64,000 nt of DNA, taken from NCBI GenBank assembly GCA_025210345.1, contig JAOARX010000006.1:154440-218439 (forward strand). The letters run 5' to 3'. The translations under genes and the position numbers were made by a program. Within the stretch, counting starts at the first letter, position 1, and the number at the start of each line of letters is the position of its first letter. The notes beneath the pieces are model-generated. The model did not search any database and was not told where the DNA came from. It saw only the letters and a list, made by a program, of their open reading frames with translations. The DNA is from Pelagimonas sp. GTDB taxonomy: Bacteria > Pseudomonadota > Alphaproteobacteria > Rhodobacterales > Rhodobacteraceae. Shown here one piece after another: positions 39,715 through 49,451 of this stretch.

Positions 39715-41490
39715 ATGAAAATGACCACCGAAGAAGCCTTTGTGAAGGTTCTCCAGCGTCACGGGATTGAACACGCCTTTGGGATTATCGGGTCGGCCAT
39801 GATGCCGATTTCCGATCTGTTCCCCAAGGCGGGAATCATGTTCTGGGATTGCGCGCACGAAGGCAGCGCAGGCATGATGTCTGATGGTTACACACGCGCC
39901 ACCGGCAAGATGTCGATGATGATCGCGCAAAACGGTCCGGGCATCACCAACTTTGTGACCGCCGTCAAAACCGCCTATTGGAACCACACGCCGCTGTTGT
40001 TGGTGACACCGCAGGCGGCCAACAAGACCATCGGTCAGGGTGGTTTCCAGGAAGTCGAGCAGATGAAACTGTTCGAGGACATGGTGTGCTATCAGGAAGA
40101 GATCCGGGATCCGTCGCGCGTCGTCGAAGTTCTGACCCGCGTGATTTCGCAGGCCAAGCGCCTGTCGGGCCCCGCGCAGCTGAACATTCCGCGTGATATG
40201 TGGACCCAGGTGATCGACACCGAAATCGCAGATCCGATCGAGTTCGAGCGCTCGTCCGGTGGTGAGAATTCGGTTACAGCCGCTGCGGCGCTGCTGTCCG
40301 AGGCCAAGAACCCGGTCATTTTGAACGGGGCGGGCGTTGTCCTGTCGGCGGGGGGCATTGCGGCCTCGAAAGCGCTGGCCGAGCGTCTCGATGCGCCGGT
40401 TTGCGTGGGCTATCAGCACAATGACGCCTTCCCGGGCAACCACCCTCTGTTCGCGGGGCCGCTGGGCTATAACGGGTCAAAGGCCGCTATGGAGCTGATC
40501 AAAGAGGCGGATGTAGTGCTGGCGCTGGGCACCCGTCTGAACCCCTTCTCGACCCTGCCGGGGTACGGCATGGAATACTGGCCTGCGGACGCCAAGATCA
40601 TCCAGGTTGATATCAATCCGGACCGCATTGGTCTGACCAAAAAGGTGTCCATCGGGATCGTGGGGGATGCGGCCAAGGTTGCGAACGGTATCCTGAGCCA
40701 GCTGTCCGACACCGCCGGTGACGCCGGTCGCGACGCGCGCAAAGCCAACATCGCACAGACCAAATCCGCCTGGGCGCAGCAACTGACCGAGATGACTCAC
40801 GAAGACGATGATCCCGGCACCACCTGGAACGAGCGCGCGCGCTCGGCCAAGCCCGATTGGATGAGCCCGCGCATGGCGTGGCGTGCGATCAGCGCGGCGC
40901 TGCCCAAGGATGCGATCATTTCGTCGGACATCGGTAACAACTGTGCGATTGGCAATGCCTATCCGTCGTTCGAAGCGGGCCGCAAGTACCTGGCGCCGGG
41001 TCTGTTTGGCCCCTGTGGCTATGGCCTGCCCGCGGTCGTAGGTGCCAAGATCGGCTGCCCGGATACGCCGGTGGTCGGATTTTCCGGTGACGGCGCCTTT
41101 GGCATCGCGGTGAACGAACTGACGGCGATTGGCCGTGGCGAGTGGCCCGCCGTGACGCAGGTTGTGTTCCGCAACTACCAGTGGGGCGCGGAAAAGCGCA
41201 ACTCGACCCTGTGGTTCGATGACAACTTTGTCGGCACCGAGCTGGACGAACAGGTCAGCTATGCGGGCATCGCCAAGGCCTGTGGCCTGCAAGGTGTCGT
41301 GGCCCGCACTATGGACGAACTGACCGAGGCGTTGAACAAGGCCATCGCGGATCAAAAAGAGGGGAAAACCACTTTGATCGAGGCCATGATCAACCAGGAA
41401 CTGGGCGAACCCTTCCGCCGGGATGCTATGAAGAAACCCGTATCGGTCGCTGGCATCGACGCAGCCGATATGGTTCCGCAGGACGTCTAA
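39715..41490 (+). CDS. xsc: sulfoacetaldehyde acetyltransferase
   Basis: Xsc is a thiamine-diphosphate enzyme that converts sulfoacetaldehyde and phosphate to acetyl phosphate and sulfite, the shared step of taurine, isethionate and related C2-sulfonate breakdown. This 591-residue protein has the TPP fold in three parts: N-terminal Pyr domain (HGIEHAFGIIGSAMMPISDL, EGSAGMMSDGY with the catalytic Glu), middle domain, and PP domain (GDGAFG with the Mg site, then YQWGAEKRNSTLWFDDNF). The FPKAGIMFWDCAHE start and IGSAMMP motif are typical of Xsc. It heads a module with ackA, pta, citrate synthase, TauZ and SoeABC. Confidence 0.95.
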   Translation: MKMTTEEAFVKVLQRHGIEHAFGIIGSAMMPISDLFPKAGIMFWDCAHEGSAGMMSDGYTRATGKMSMMIAQNGPGITNFVTAVKTAYWNHTPLLLVTPQAANKTIGQGGFQEVEQMKLFEDMVCYQEEIRDPSRVVEVLTRVISQAKRLSGPAQLNIPRDMWTQVIDTEIADPIEFERSSGGENSVTAAAALLSEAKNPVILNGAGVVLSAGGIAASKALAERLDAPVCVGYQHNDAFPGNHPLFAGPLGYNGSKAAMELIKEADVVLALGTRLNPFSTLPGYGMEYWPADAKIIQVDINPDRIGLTKKVSIGIVGDAAKVANGILSQLSDTAGDAGRDARKANIAQTKSAWAQQLTEMTHEDDDPGTTWNERARSAKPDWMSPRMAWRAISAALPKDAIISSDIGNNCAIGNAYPSFEAGRKYLAPGLFGPCGYGLPAVVGAKIGCPDTPVVGFSGDGAFGIAVNELTAIGRGEWPAVTQVVFRNYQWGAEKRNSTLWFDDNFVGTELDEQVSYAGIAKACGLQGVVARTMDELTEALNKAIADQKEGKTTLIEAMINQELGEPFRRDAMKKPVSVAGIDAADMVPQDV

Positions 41491-41494
41491 GCGC

Positions 41495-42646
41495 ATGGGG
41501 AACGCAGGACATATTTTGGTCTTCAACGCTGGATCGTCGTCGATCAAGTTTGCCCTGTTTGATGAGACCATGTCCGAGACCCTCTCGGGCATGGCTGATG
41601 CCATCGGCGGCGCGTCGCGCCTTAAGGTTGGGGACACGTCCCGGGACCTGCCGATGATCGACCACCGCGCGGCTTTGACCGCCATTCTGGCGGCATTGGA
41701 ACAAGAGGGCATTCACCCTTCGGATCTGCGCGCGGCGGCACATCGCGTGGTGCATGGCGGGCGCAAACTTACGGCGCCTGTGCGTCTGACCAAAGAGGCG
41801 CGTGATGAAATCGCCGCCTGTTCGCCCTTGGCGCCGCTGCACAATCCGCACAATCTGTCCGCCATTGAAACCCTGGCCGAGATCGCGCCGGATCTGCCGC
41901 AATTCGCCAGTTTCGATACCTCGTTTCATGCCACCAACCCCGAGGTCGCGACACGTTATGCGATCCCAAAGATGATGGAGACCAAGGGAATCCGGCGCTA
42001 CGGCTTTCACGGGCTCAGCTATGCGTCGCTTGTGCGCAGGTTGCCCGAGATTTCCGGGGCCAAACTGCCGTCACGCCTGTTGGCGTTTCACCTGGGCAAT
42101 GGGGCCTCGCTATGTGCGATCAAGAATGGCCAGTCGGTGGCGACGACCATGGGCTATTCGCCATTGGATGGGCTGACCATGGGCACCCGGTCCGGTGGGA
42201 TCGACGCGAACGCGGTTCTGCGTCTGGTCGAGGACAACGGGTTAGAGCGCACCAAAGCGATTTTGAACCACGAAAGCGGGTTGTTGGGGCTGTCGGGGGG
42301 CAAATCCGACATGCGCAACCTGATGCTGGATCACAGCGCCGACAGCGCCTTTGCCGTTGAGCATTTTTGCTATTGGAGCGTCCGGCACGCCGGGTCTTTG
42401 ATCGCGGCCATGGGCGGGGTGGATGCCATCGCCTTTACCGGCGGGATTGGCGAAAACGCGGTCGGTGTACGCACCGGGATATTGCGCGGATTGGAATGGG
42501 TGGGCGTTCGGCTGAACCCGGATTTCAACCATCGCGCCGGGCCGCGGCTGCATTGCGACAGCTCGCAGGTGGATGTCTGGATCGTTCCCGCCGAAGAAGA
42601 GCGTATGATCGCCCTGGATGCCGCCAGCCTGCTGGAGGCGGCATGA
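41495..42646 (+). CDS. ackA: acetate kinase
   Basis: This 383-residue protein matches the acetokinase family: VFNAGSSSIKFALF (phosphate 1), DTSFHATNP, RRYGFHGLSY and the TGGIGENA signature. It converts acetyl phosphate, here supplied by Xsc, and ADP to acetate and ATP. It starts 4 bp after the xsc stop, so it is probably co-transcribed with xsc. It is convergent with pta, 11 bp apart. Confidence 0.95.
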   Translation: MGNAGHILVFNAGSSSIKFALFDETMSETLSGMADAIGGASRLKVGDTSRDLPMIDHRAALTAILAALEQEGIHPSDLRAAAHRVVHGGRKLTAPVRLTKEARDEIAACSPLAPLHNPHNLSAIETLAEIAPDLPQFASFDTSFHATNPEVATRYAIPKMMETKGIRRYGFHGLSYASLVRRLPEISGAKLPSRLLAFHLGNGASLCAIKNGQSVATTMGYSPLDGLTMGTRSGGIDANAVLRLVEDNGLERTKAILNHESGLLGLSGGKSDMRNLMLDHSADSAFAVEHFCYWSVRHAGSLIAAMGGVDAIAFTGGIGENAVGVRTGILRGLEWVGVRLNPDFNHRAGPRLHCDSSQVDVWIVPAEEERMIALDAASLLEAA

Positions 42647-42657
42647 ACGCAGCCGCC

Positions 42658-43509
42658 TCAGCCCAATGTGACGGTCACCGCGGTGGCGTTGACGATGTCG
42701 TCTACGGTGGCACCGCGGCTCAGATCACACACCGGACGCCGGAACCCTTGCAGGATCGGCCCCAGCGCCTGCGCGCCTGCCAGTTCCTGACACAGCTTAT
42801 AGGCGATGTTCCCGGCGTCGAGGCTGGGAAAGACCAGCACGTTTGCATCGCCCTTGCCCAATCCTTTCTTGGCGGCAATCACGGTGTTCAGCGCCGCATC
42901 CGATTGAATCGGACCAAGATAGCCGGTGGCTTGGGCGGCGGCTTTGACCATATCGACACTGCTGCCCGCACCGCTGTTGCCCGTGGAAAAGGACAACAGC
43001 GCCGGGCGGGCGTCGCCCAGCAGCGCCTGCGCCGAACCGACCGAGGCCCGCGCAATGCTGGCCAGTGCCTCTGCATCCGGGGCCACGTTCACCGCGCAAT
43101 CGGCAAAGACCAATTCCCGCCCGTCGGGAAACAGCATCAGGAAAAACGACGAGGGCACCGTCACGCCATCGGACAAACCGATCCCGATCGAGGCCGCTTC
43201 GATCACTTTTTTCGTCGGGCTGTCGGCACCGGCGACCATGGCATCCGCTTCGCCCGCCGCGACCATCGCGGCCGCACGAAACAGAGGTTTGCTCAGCATG
43301 CGGGTGGCGATTTTCTCTTTCATGCCACGGGTTTCAACCAAAGCCGCCAGCTGTGCATCGTTGGGATCGGACAGGCCGACGGGCTCGGCCAGACCTTGGG
43401 CATGCAAACGATCACAGGCCTGGGCCACGCGCGGATCTTCGAGTTCGGGGAACACCACGCGCATTTTGCGCGCCCGCGCCGTTGCGAAAATTTTCTCCAG
43501 AACTGCCAT
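42658..43509 (-). CDS. pta: phosphate acetyltransferase
   Basis: This 283-residue protein has the PTA_PTB domain: VVFPELEDPRV start, AMVAGA, SSFFLM, FADCAVN, and the STGNSGAG phosphate loop. It transfers the acetyl group of acetyl phosphate to CoA. It is shorter than the usual 320-340 residues of single-domain Pta because the region after the first helix is compact; no frameshift is seen. The ATG at 43509 fits the family start. It points against ackA and xsc, so it must have its own promoter in the 41-bp gap or beyond, which is odd for this pathway. Confidence 0.9.
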   Translation of the reverse strand: MAVLEKIFATARARKMRVVFPELEDPRVAQACDRLHAQGLAEPVGLSDPNDAQLAALVETRGMKEKIATRMLSKPLFRAAAMVAAGEADAMVAGADSPTKKVIEAASIGIGLSDGVTVPSSFFLMLFPDGRELVFADCAVNVAPDAEALASIARASVGSAQALLGDARPALLSFSTGNSGAGSSVDMVKAAAQATGYLGPIQSDAALNTVIAAKKGLGKGDANVLVFPSLDAGNIAYKLCQELAGAQALGPILQGFRRPVCDLSRGATVDDIVNATAVTVTLG

Positions 43510-43550
43510 GTGTGCCCCCCTGTGCAACGCTTTTCGAATAGGAGCCACCG

Positions 43551-44684
43551 ATGAGCGAAGACGTCAAGATCAACCGCGGTCTCAAAGGGATCTACTTTGA
43601 ACGTTCAGGTGTGAGCCACATCGACGGGTCAAAAGGTGAACTGCTGTATCGCGGGTACACCATCCATGATCTGGCGGCGCAGTCCACCTTTGAAGAGGTG
43701 TGTTACCTGTTGATCCATGGCGACTTGCCCAACGCGGAGCAACTGGCGGCATTTGACCGCGCGCTGAAAGCGGCGCGTGTGTTGCCCGATCAGATATATG
43801 ACATCATCCGCGCCACCAAAGACGGGCATCCGATGGACGTGCTGCGCACCTGTGTCAGTGCCCTGGCCGCGTTGGAAGACAGCAGTGCGGAAAAGGGCGA
43901 AGAAGGGTTTTTGAACAACGGTATTCGACTGACGTCGCAGGTGCCGATGATCATCGCCGCGCATGAAGCCATTCGCAAGGGGCGTGACCCGGTTCCTGCC
44001 GACACCTCGCTGAGCCATGCGGCCAACTGGCTTTGGATGCTCAAGGGCGAAAAGCCCTCAGCGGATGCGGCGCGGCTGGCGGATGTGGACTTTATCCTGC
44101 ACGCAGAGCACGGCGCGAATGCGTCCAGTTTTGCCGCCCGTGTCACCGTGGGCACCGAGGCCAATTTGCACGGCGCCATGGTGACGGCGCTGGCGACGCT
44201 GGCCGGGCCGGCGCATGGTGGCGCGGCAGAGGACGTGATGAAGATGGTCACCGAGATTGGCACACCGGATCAGGCGGCGGCCTATGTCAAGGCGAAGCGC
44301 AAGAACCGTGAGGCTGTGACAGGCTTTGGTCACCGGGTCTATCGCGCCGAAGACCCCCGTGCCCGGCACATGCGCGATGGGGTCAAGGCATTGGGCGAAG
44401 AAATGGGCGCACCAGAGTTTTATCAAATCCTCGAAGAGGTGGTCGTGGCGATGAAGCCCTACGCCCGTCACGGTCTGAACGTGAACGTCGATTTCTATGC
44501 GGGCGTCATGTACCAGCTACACGGCATCCCCATGGATCTTTACGTGCCCATCTTTGCCATCGGTCGCATGCCGGGCTGGTTGGTGCAGTGCCTTGAGCAA
44601 CAGCGCAGCAACATTCTGATCCGCCCGCTCACGCTTTATAACGGCCCGGAAAAACGCGATTATATCGCGATTGATCGGCGCTAA
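43551..44684 (+). CDS. citrate synthase (short citrate/2-methylcitrate type)
   Basis: This 377-residue protein is a type II-like short citrate synthase: RGLKGIYFERSGVSHIDG start, AGPAHGGAAEDV with the active-site His, GFGHRVYR, and VNVDFYAGVMY with the catalytic Asp. It condenses acetyl-CoA (made by Pta) with oxaloacetate; a 2-methylcitrate synthase role cannot be excluded. It is divergent from pta across 41 bp, placing acetyl-CoA use next to its supply from sulfoacetaldehyde. Confidence 0.88.
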   Translation: MSEDVKINRGLKGIYFERSGVSHIDGSKGELLYRGYTIHDLAAQSTFEEVCYLLIHGDLPNAEQLAAFDRALKAARVLPDQIYDIIRATKDGHPMDVLRTCVSALAALEDSSAEKGEEGFLNNGIRLTSQVPMIIAAHEAIRKGRDPVPADTSLSHAANWLWMLKGEKPSADAARLADVDFILHAEHGANASSFAARVTVGTEANLHGAMVTALATLAGPAHGGAAEDVMKMVTEIGTPDQAAAYVKAKRKNREAVTGFGHRVYRAEDPRARHMRDGVKALGEEMGAPEFYQILEEVVVAMKPYARHGLNVNVDFYAGVMYQLHGIPMDLYVPIFAIGRMPGWLVQCLEQQRSNILIRPLTLYNGPEKRDYIAIDRR

Positions 44685-44743
44685 CACTTGCTCGATAGGC
44701 TAATTGATATACGATTGATGCACATTTGGAGGGGCCACCACAC

Positions 44744-45769
44744 ATGAGCAACGCACTCATCGCCAACGCGATGCCGAGCCTGAAGACCCGCGTGCAGGAG
44801 CTGTTTCCGGGGATCATGGTCGCGGGGCTTGTGGCCGTCGCCGCCAAGTTTCTGTCCGAGCATTATGCGACGCCTGCCATGCTTTTGGCGCTGCTGCTGG
44901 GGATCGCGGTCAGCTTTTTGTCCGAAGAGGGCAAAGCCGCGCCGGGTATTGCGTTTTCCGCCCGAAGCCTGCTTCGGCTGGGTGTCGCGCTTTTGGGTGC
45001 ACGGATCAGCGTCGATCTGTTGATGGGGCTGGGCGTGCCTTTGATCATACTGGTTGTGGCGGGGGTGCTGGCGACGATTGGATTTGGTCTTTGGGTGGGC
45101 AAGTTCTTTGGCCACAAATGGCGCTTTTCCCTGTTGACCGCCGGGTCGGTCGCCATCTGTGGCGCATCAGCGGCGATGGCCATTGGGGCGATCCTGCCCA
45201 AGGATGAGCGTTCAGAAGAACGGCTTATCTTTACCGTGGTGGGTGTCACGGTACTGTCGACCCTGGCGATGATCCTTTATCCGATCCTGGTGTCCGCCCT
45301 GGGTCTGAGCACCGCGCAGGCCGGGGTTTTCCTGGGTGGAACCATCCATGATGTGGCCCAGGTGGTGGGCGCTGGTTTTTCGATTTCAACCGAAACCGGG
45401 GACACGGCCACTTTGGTCAAGCTGATCCGCGTCGCCATGCTGGCCCCGGTTGTTTTGGTGGCTTCGCTTATGATCCGTGCCTATGCGCAGGCGGCTCCCG
45501 GCGGTGAACGCCCGCCGATCCTGCCCGGGTTTGTCGTGGCCTTTCTGGTCCTGGCTGCGGTCAACTCTGCCCATCTGATCCCCACCGGTCTGGCCGAGTT
45601 CCTGGGCCAGACGTCGCGCTGGCTTTTGCTGGTGGCGATTGCCGCGGTGGGGATGAAAACCAATCTCAAACAGGTGCTTGCGGTCGGTCCTGCGGCCATC
45701 GCCCTGATTGTTGTCGATACGCTTTTTATCGGCGCATTCATCCTGACGGGGATTGCCCTGCTTCCCTAG
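44744..45769 (+). CDS. tauZ: YeiH/TauZ-type putative sulfate exporter (UPF0324)
   Basis: This integral membrane protein has about ten TM helices with the family motifs AICGASAAMAIGAILP and GGTIHDVAQVVGAG. Members beside sulfonate-degrading genes (TauZ) are thought to export the sulfate or sulfite that Xsc and sulfite oxidation produce. The ATG at 44744 begins the family sequence; an in-frame start at 44726 would add six residues. A GGAGG ribosome-binding site lies upstream. It sits between citrate synthase and SoeABC, which supports the export role; transport itself is inferred. Confidence 0.8.
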   Translation: MSNALIANAMPSLKTRVQELFPGIMVAGLVAVAAKFLSEHYATPAMLLALLLGIAVSFLSEEGKAAPGIAFSARSLLRLGVALLGARISVDLLMGLGVPLIILVVAGVLATIGFGLWVGKFFGHKWRFSLLTAGSVAICGASAAMAIGAILPKDERSEERLIFTVVGVTVLSTLAMILYPILVSALGLSTAQAGVFLGGTIHDVAQVVGAGFSISTETGDTATLVKLIRVAMLAPVVLVASLMIRAYAQAAPGGERPPILPGFVVAFLVLAAVNSAHLIPTGLAEFLGQTSRWLLLVAIAAVGMKTNLKQVLAVGPAAIALIVVDTLFIGAFILTGIALLP

Positions 45770-45796
45770 CCCATTTCTTTAACCCGAGGTAGCCAG

Positions 45797-48616
45797 ATGT
45801 CGTTCCAGCAACCCCAAGTGAACACAAGTCCCGAGGTCTCGGACGAAGTTCGTCAGACCACCTGCTATATGTGCGCCTGCCGCTGCGGGATCAATGTGCA
45901 TATGAAGGATGGCAAGGTCGCCTATATCGAAGGCAACCGCGATCACCCTGTGAACAAGGGCGTGTTATGCGCCAAGGGCAGCGCGGGGATCATGCAGCAC
46001 AATGCGCCATCACGCCTGCGGGCGCCGATGAAGCGGGTGGGGCCGCGCGGTTCCGGTGAGTTCGAAGAGATCAGCTGGGACGAAGCGCTGGGGATCGCCA
46101 CCGAATGGCTGGCCCCGCTGCGTGCGGAAAACCCCGAAAAGCTGGCCTTTTTCACCGGGCGGGACCAGTCGCAAAGCTTTACCAGTTTCTGGGCGCAAAA
46201 CTATGGCACGCCAAATTACGCGGCACATGGGGGGTTTTGTTCCGTCAACATGGCGGCGGCGGGGATCTATACGATGGGGGGCGCATTCTGGGAATTCGGC
46301 GCGCCCGATTGGGACCACACCAAGCTGTTCTTGCTGTTTGGCGTGGCCGAAGACCACGATAGCAACCCGATCAAGGCCGGCATCGGCAAGATCAAGGCGC
46401 GCGGTGCCAAGGTGGTCGGCATCAATCCGGTCCGCACGGGCTATAACGCCGTGGCCGATGAATGGGTGGGGATCACACCGGGGTCTGACGGCCTGTTGAT
46501 CCTGTCTCTGATCCATTGCCTGATGAAGGCCGGGAAGATTGATCTTGAGTATCTTGCGCGGTTCACCAATGCGCCGGTGCTGCTGGATTGTGATCCCGCC
46601 TCGGACAATCGCGGGCTGCCCCTGACCGATGAGACTGGCAAACATCTGGTCATGGACCGCAAGACCGGACAGCCACAGCCGTTTGATCAGCCCGGTGTGC
46701 AGCCCGACCTGACCGGGACATTGCGCAAGGCGGGCGTGACGCACCACAGTGTCATGCATGAATTGGCGCAGGCCTATCTTGATCCGCAATACGCGCCCGA
46801 AGCGGTCGCTGCACGCTGTGGCATTGAGGCAGATCGCATTCGTGCGCTGGCCGGTGAAATCGCGCGCGTGGCTTTTGACGAAGCCATAGAGCTGGATCAA
46901 CCCTGGACCGATTTCCGTGGTGATCGGCATGAGAAAATGATCGGTCGCCCGGTTTCGATGCACGCGATGCGGGGGATTTCGGCCCATTCCAACGGGTTCC
47001 AGACCTGTCGCGCGCTGCATATCCTTCAGATCCTGTTGGGGGCGGTGGAAACGCCGGGGGGCATGCGCTTTAAGCCGCCATATCCCAAACCCGTGTCCGC
47101 CCACCCCAAGCCGCATTGCGGTGTGAGCCCCGGTGGACCTCTGGATGGTCCGCATCTGGGTTTTGTGCGCGGCCCCGAAGACCTGATGCTGAAGAAAGAT
47201 GGCACCCCCGCCCGCATCGACAAGGCCTTTACCTGGGAAAACCCCATGTCCGCCCATGGGCTGATGCATATGGTGATTTCCAACGCCCATGCGGGCGATC
47301 CGTATAAGATCGACACGCTGATGCTGTATATGGCGAATATGGCGTGGAATTCGTCGATGAACACGCGGTCCGTCATGGAGATGCTGACCGACACCGATGA
47401 CAACGGGGATTATGTCATTCCGCGCATCATCTATTCTGATGCCTATAGCTCGGAAATGGTGGCCTATGCGGATCTGATCCTGCCCGACACGACTTATCTG
47501 GAACGGCACGACTGCATTTCCCTTTTGGACCGCCCGATCTGTGAAACCGATGCCGCCGCTGATGCCATCCGCTGGCCCGTGGTGGAACCTGATCGCGATG
47601 TGCGCGGGTTTCAGTCTGTTCTGGTGGATCTGGCTGTGCGGCTGGGGCTGCCGGGGTTTGTCGATGATCAGGGCGCCGCGATCTACAAGGATTACGCCGA
47701 TTACATCACCAACCACCAGCGCCGTCCGGGCGTCGGGCCGCTGGCCGGGTGGCGCATGGGCGAAGACGGGCACAGCGCAGGGCGCGGCGCGCCAAACCCA
47801 GAGCAGCTTGACCGCTATATCGAGAACGGCGGGTTTTTCACCGCGCATATCCCGGATGCGGCGCAATACTATAAGCCGTGGAACACGGCCTATCAGGATT
47901 GGGCGGTTGAAATCGGCCTGTTTGACAGCCCGCAGCCCTATATCTTTGAACTGTGGTCCGAGCCCATCCGCCGCTTTCAGCGCGCCGCCGAAGGCATTGG
48001 CCCGCATCAACCGCCGGAGCACCTGCGCGATCAGATCAAATCCCGCATGACGCCCCTGCCACAGTGGTACGAAGACGGGCTGGAAGGGCAAGAGAATTTC
48101 CCCATTCGCGCCCTGACCCAGCGCCCCATGGCGATGTATCACAGTTGGGGGACGCAAAACGCATGGCTGCGGCAGTTGCACGGGCGCAACCCACTTTATG
48201 TCCCCAGCAAGTTGATGCGCGAACATGATTTGTCAGATGGCGAGTGGGTGCATGTCACGTCACCGTACGGGCAGATCACCGTCCCGGTGATGGAAATGGC
48301 CGCGTTAAATGACAACACGGTCTGGACATGGAATGCGATCGGTAAACGCAAAGGTGCCTGGGCGTTGAAAGAGGACGCACCAGAGGCGACCAAAGGCTTT
48401 TTGCTCAATCACCTGATCCACGAACTGCTGCCCCCCAAGGGGGATGGGTTGCGCTGGTCCAACTCTGATCCCATCACGGGGCAGGCGGCCTGGTTCGACC
48501 TGCGCGTGCGGCTGGAAAAAACCACCGCCCCATCCGAGCCCCAACCCGCCTTTGACCCGATCACATCACCTGTTGGTCAAGGCCCCGATGAACTGCGCTG
48601 GAAGGTGGGCGAATGA
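45797..48616 (+). CDS. soeA: sulfite dehydrogenase SoeA, molybdopterin catalytic subunit
   Basis: This 939-residue DMSO-reductase-family protein carries an N-terminal [4Fe-4S] site, Cys23-x2-Cys26-x3-Cys30-x27-Cys58, and the bis-MGD domains over its whole length; the C-terminal domain holds AMYHSWGTQNAWLRQL. It has no Tat signal, so it works on the cytoplasmic side, as described for SoeABC of Ruegeria and Allochromatium, which oxidises sulfite to sulfate and feeds electrons to quinone. SoeB and SoeC genes follow directly, and xsc, the sulfite source, lies upstream. The symbol rests on family and context. Confidence 0.85.
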   Translation: MSFQQPQVNTSPEVSDEVRQTTCYMCACRCGINVHMKDGKVAYIEGNRDHPVNKGVLCAKGSAGIMQHNAPSRLRAPMKRVGPRGSGEFEEISWDEALGIATEWLAPLRAENPEKLAFFTGRDQSQSFTSFWAQNYGTPNYAAHGGFCSVNMAAAGIYTMGGAFWEFGAPDWDHTKLFLLFGVAEDHDSNPIKAGIGKIKARGAKVVGINPVRTGYNAVADEWVGITPGSDGLLILSLIHCLMKAGKIDLEYLARFTNAPVLLDCDPASDNRGLPLTDETGKHLVMDRKTGQPQPFDQPGVQPDLTGTLRKAGVTHHSVMHELAQAYLDPQYAPEAVAARCGIEADRIRALAGEIARVAFDEAIELDQPWTDFRGDRHEKMIGRPVSMHAMRGISAHSNGFQTCRALHILQILLGAVETPGGMRFKPPYPKPVSAHPKPHCGVSPGGPLDGPHLGFVRGPEDLMLKKDGTPARIDKAFTWENPMSAHGLMHMVISNAHAGDPYKIDTLMLYMANMAWNSSMNTRSVMEMLTDTDDNGDYVIPRIIYSDAYSSEMVAYADLILPDTTYLERHDCISLLDRPICETDAAADAIRWPVVEPDRDVRGFQSVLVDLAVRLGLPGFVDDQGAAIYKDYADYITNHQRRPGVGPLAGWRMGEDGHSAGRGAPNPEQLDRYIENGGFFTAHIPDAAQYYKPWNTAYQDWAVEIGLFDSPQPYIFELWSEPIRRFQRAAEGIGPHQPPEHLRDQIKSRMTPLPQWYEDGLEGQENFPIRALTQRPMAMYHSWGTQNAWLRQLHGRNPLYVPSKLMREHDLSDGEWVHVTSPYGQITVPVMEMAALNDNTVWTWNAIGKRKGAWALKEDAPEATKGFLLNHLIHELLPPKGDGLRWSNSDPITGQAAWFDLRVRLEKTTAPSEPQPAFDPITSPVGQGPDELRWKVGE

Positions 48617-48686
48617 TCGTGTGCTTGTTTGGCAAAATCCGCGGGAATGCCCGCCCCTGCCCATCGCTTCAGCAAGGAGGCACATC

Positions 48687-49451
48687 ATGACCTGTCTGCC
48701 TGAAAACACCTCTCGCAAAATGGGGTTGGTGATTGATCTGGATACCTGTGTTGGCTGCCATGCCTGTGTGATTTCCTGCAAAGGATGGAACACCGAGAAC
48801 TATGGCGCGCCCCTGTCCGACCAGGATGCCTATGGCGCAGACCCTTCGGGTACGTTTTTGAATCGAGTGCACAGCTATGAGGCCCAGCCCGAAACCGGCC
48901 CGGCCCAGTTGATCCATTTCCCCAAATCCTGCCTTCACTGCGAAGATGCCCCCTGCGTGACGGTCTGCCCAACCGGAGCAAGCTATAAGCGCGTCGAAGA
49001 CGGCATTGTTCTGGTCAATGAAAGCGACTGCATGGGCTGCGGGCTGTGCGCCTGGTCTTGTCCTTACGGCGCCCGTGAACTGGATCTGGCCGAAGGGGTG
49101 ATGAAGAAATGCACCCTGTGCGTCGATCGCATCTATAACGATAACCTTCCCGAAGAAGACCGCATTCCGTCCTGCGTGCGGGCCTGCCCGGCCGGTGCGC
49201 GGCATTTCGGGGATCTGGGCGATCCTGACAGTGAGGTGTCCAAACTCGTGGCCGAGCGCGGCGGGATGGATTTGATGCCGGAACAGGGCACCAAGCCCGT
49301 GAACAAGTACCTGCCGCCGCGTCTCAAGGACAATTTGCGCGAAGAGGTCGACGTGTTGTCGCCGTTCCTTGCGCCCGTCGCCGAAGAACCGCAAGGGTTT
49401 CTGGGATGGTTGGACAAAGCGCTTGAAAAACTTCCCGGAGGGTCCGCCTGA
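48687..49451 (+). CDS. soeB: sulfite dehydrogenase SoeB, iron-sulfur subunit
   Basis: This 254-residue DmsB/NrfC-like ferredoxin has four Cys clusters: CVGCHACVISC, CLHCEDAPCVTVC, CMGCGLCAWSC and CTLC through CVRACP. They should ligate four [4Fe-4S] centres that pass electrons from SoeA to the membrane subunit. The ATG at 48687 follows a perfect AAGGAGG ribosome-binding site. Its stop overlaps the SoeC start. Confidence 0.9.
   Translation: MTCLPENTSRKMGLVIDLDTCVGCHACVISCKGWNTENYGAPLSDQDAYGADPSGTFLNRVHSYEAQPETGPAQLIHFPKSCLHCEDAPCVTVCPTGASYKRVEDGIVLVNESDCMGCGLCAWSCPYGARELDLAEGVMKKCTLCVDRIYNDNLPEEDRIPSCVRACPAGARHFGDLGDPDSEVSKLVAERGGMDLMPEQGTKPVNKYLPPRLKDNLREEVDVLSPFLAPVAEEPQGFLGWLDKALEKLPGGSA

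Noticed and set aside
46010..48226. 738-codon minus-strand frame opposite soeA
   Set aside because: Antisense to a molybdopterin oxidoreductase with full motifs; His/Arg-rich translation typical of a shadow.
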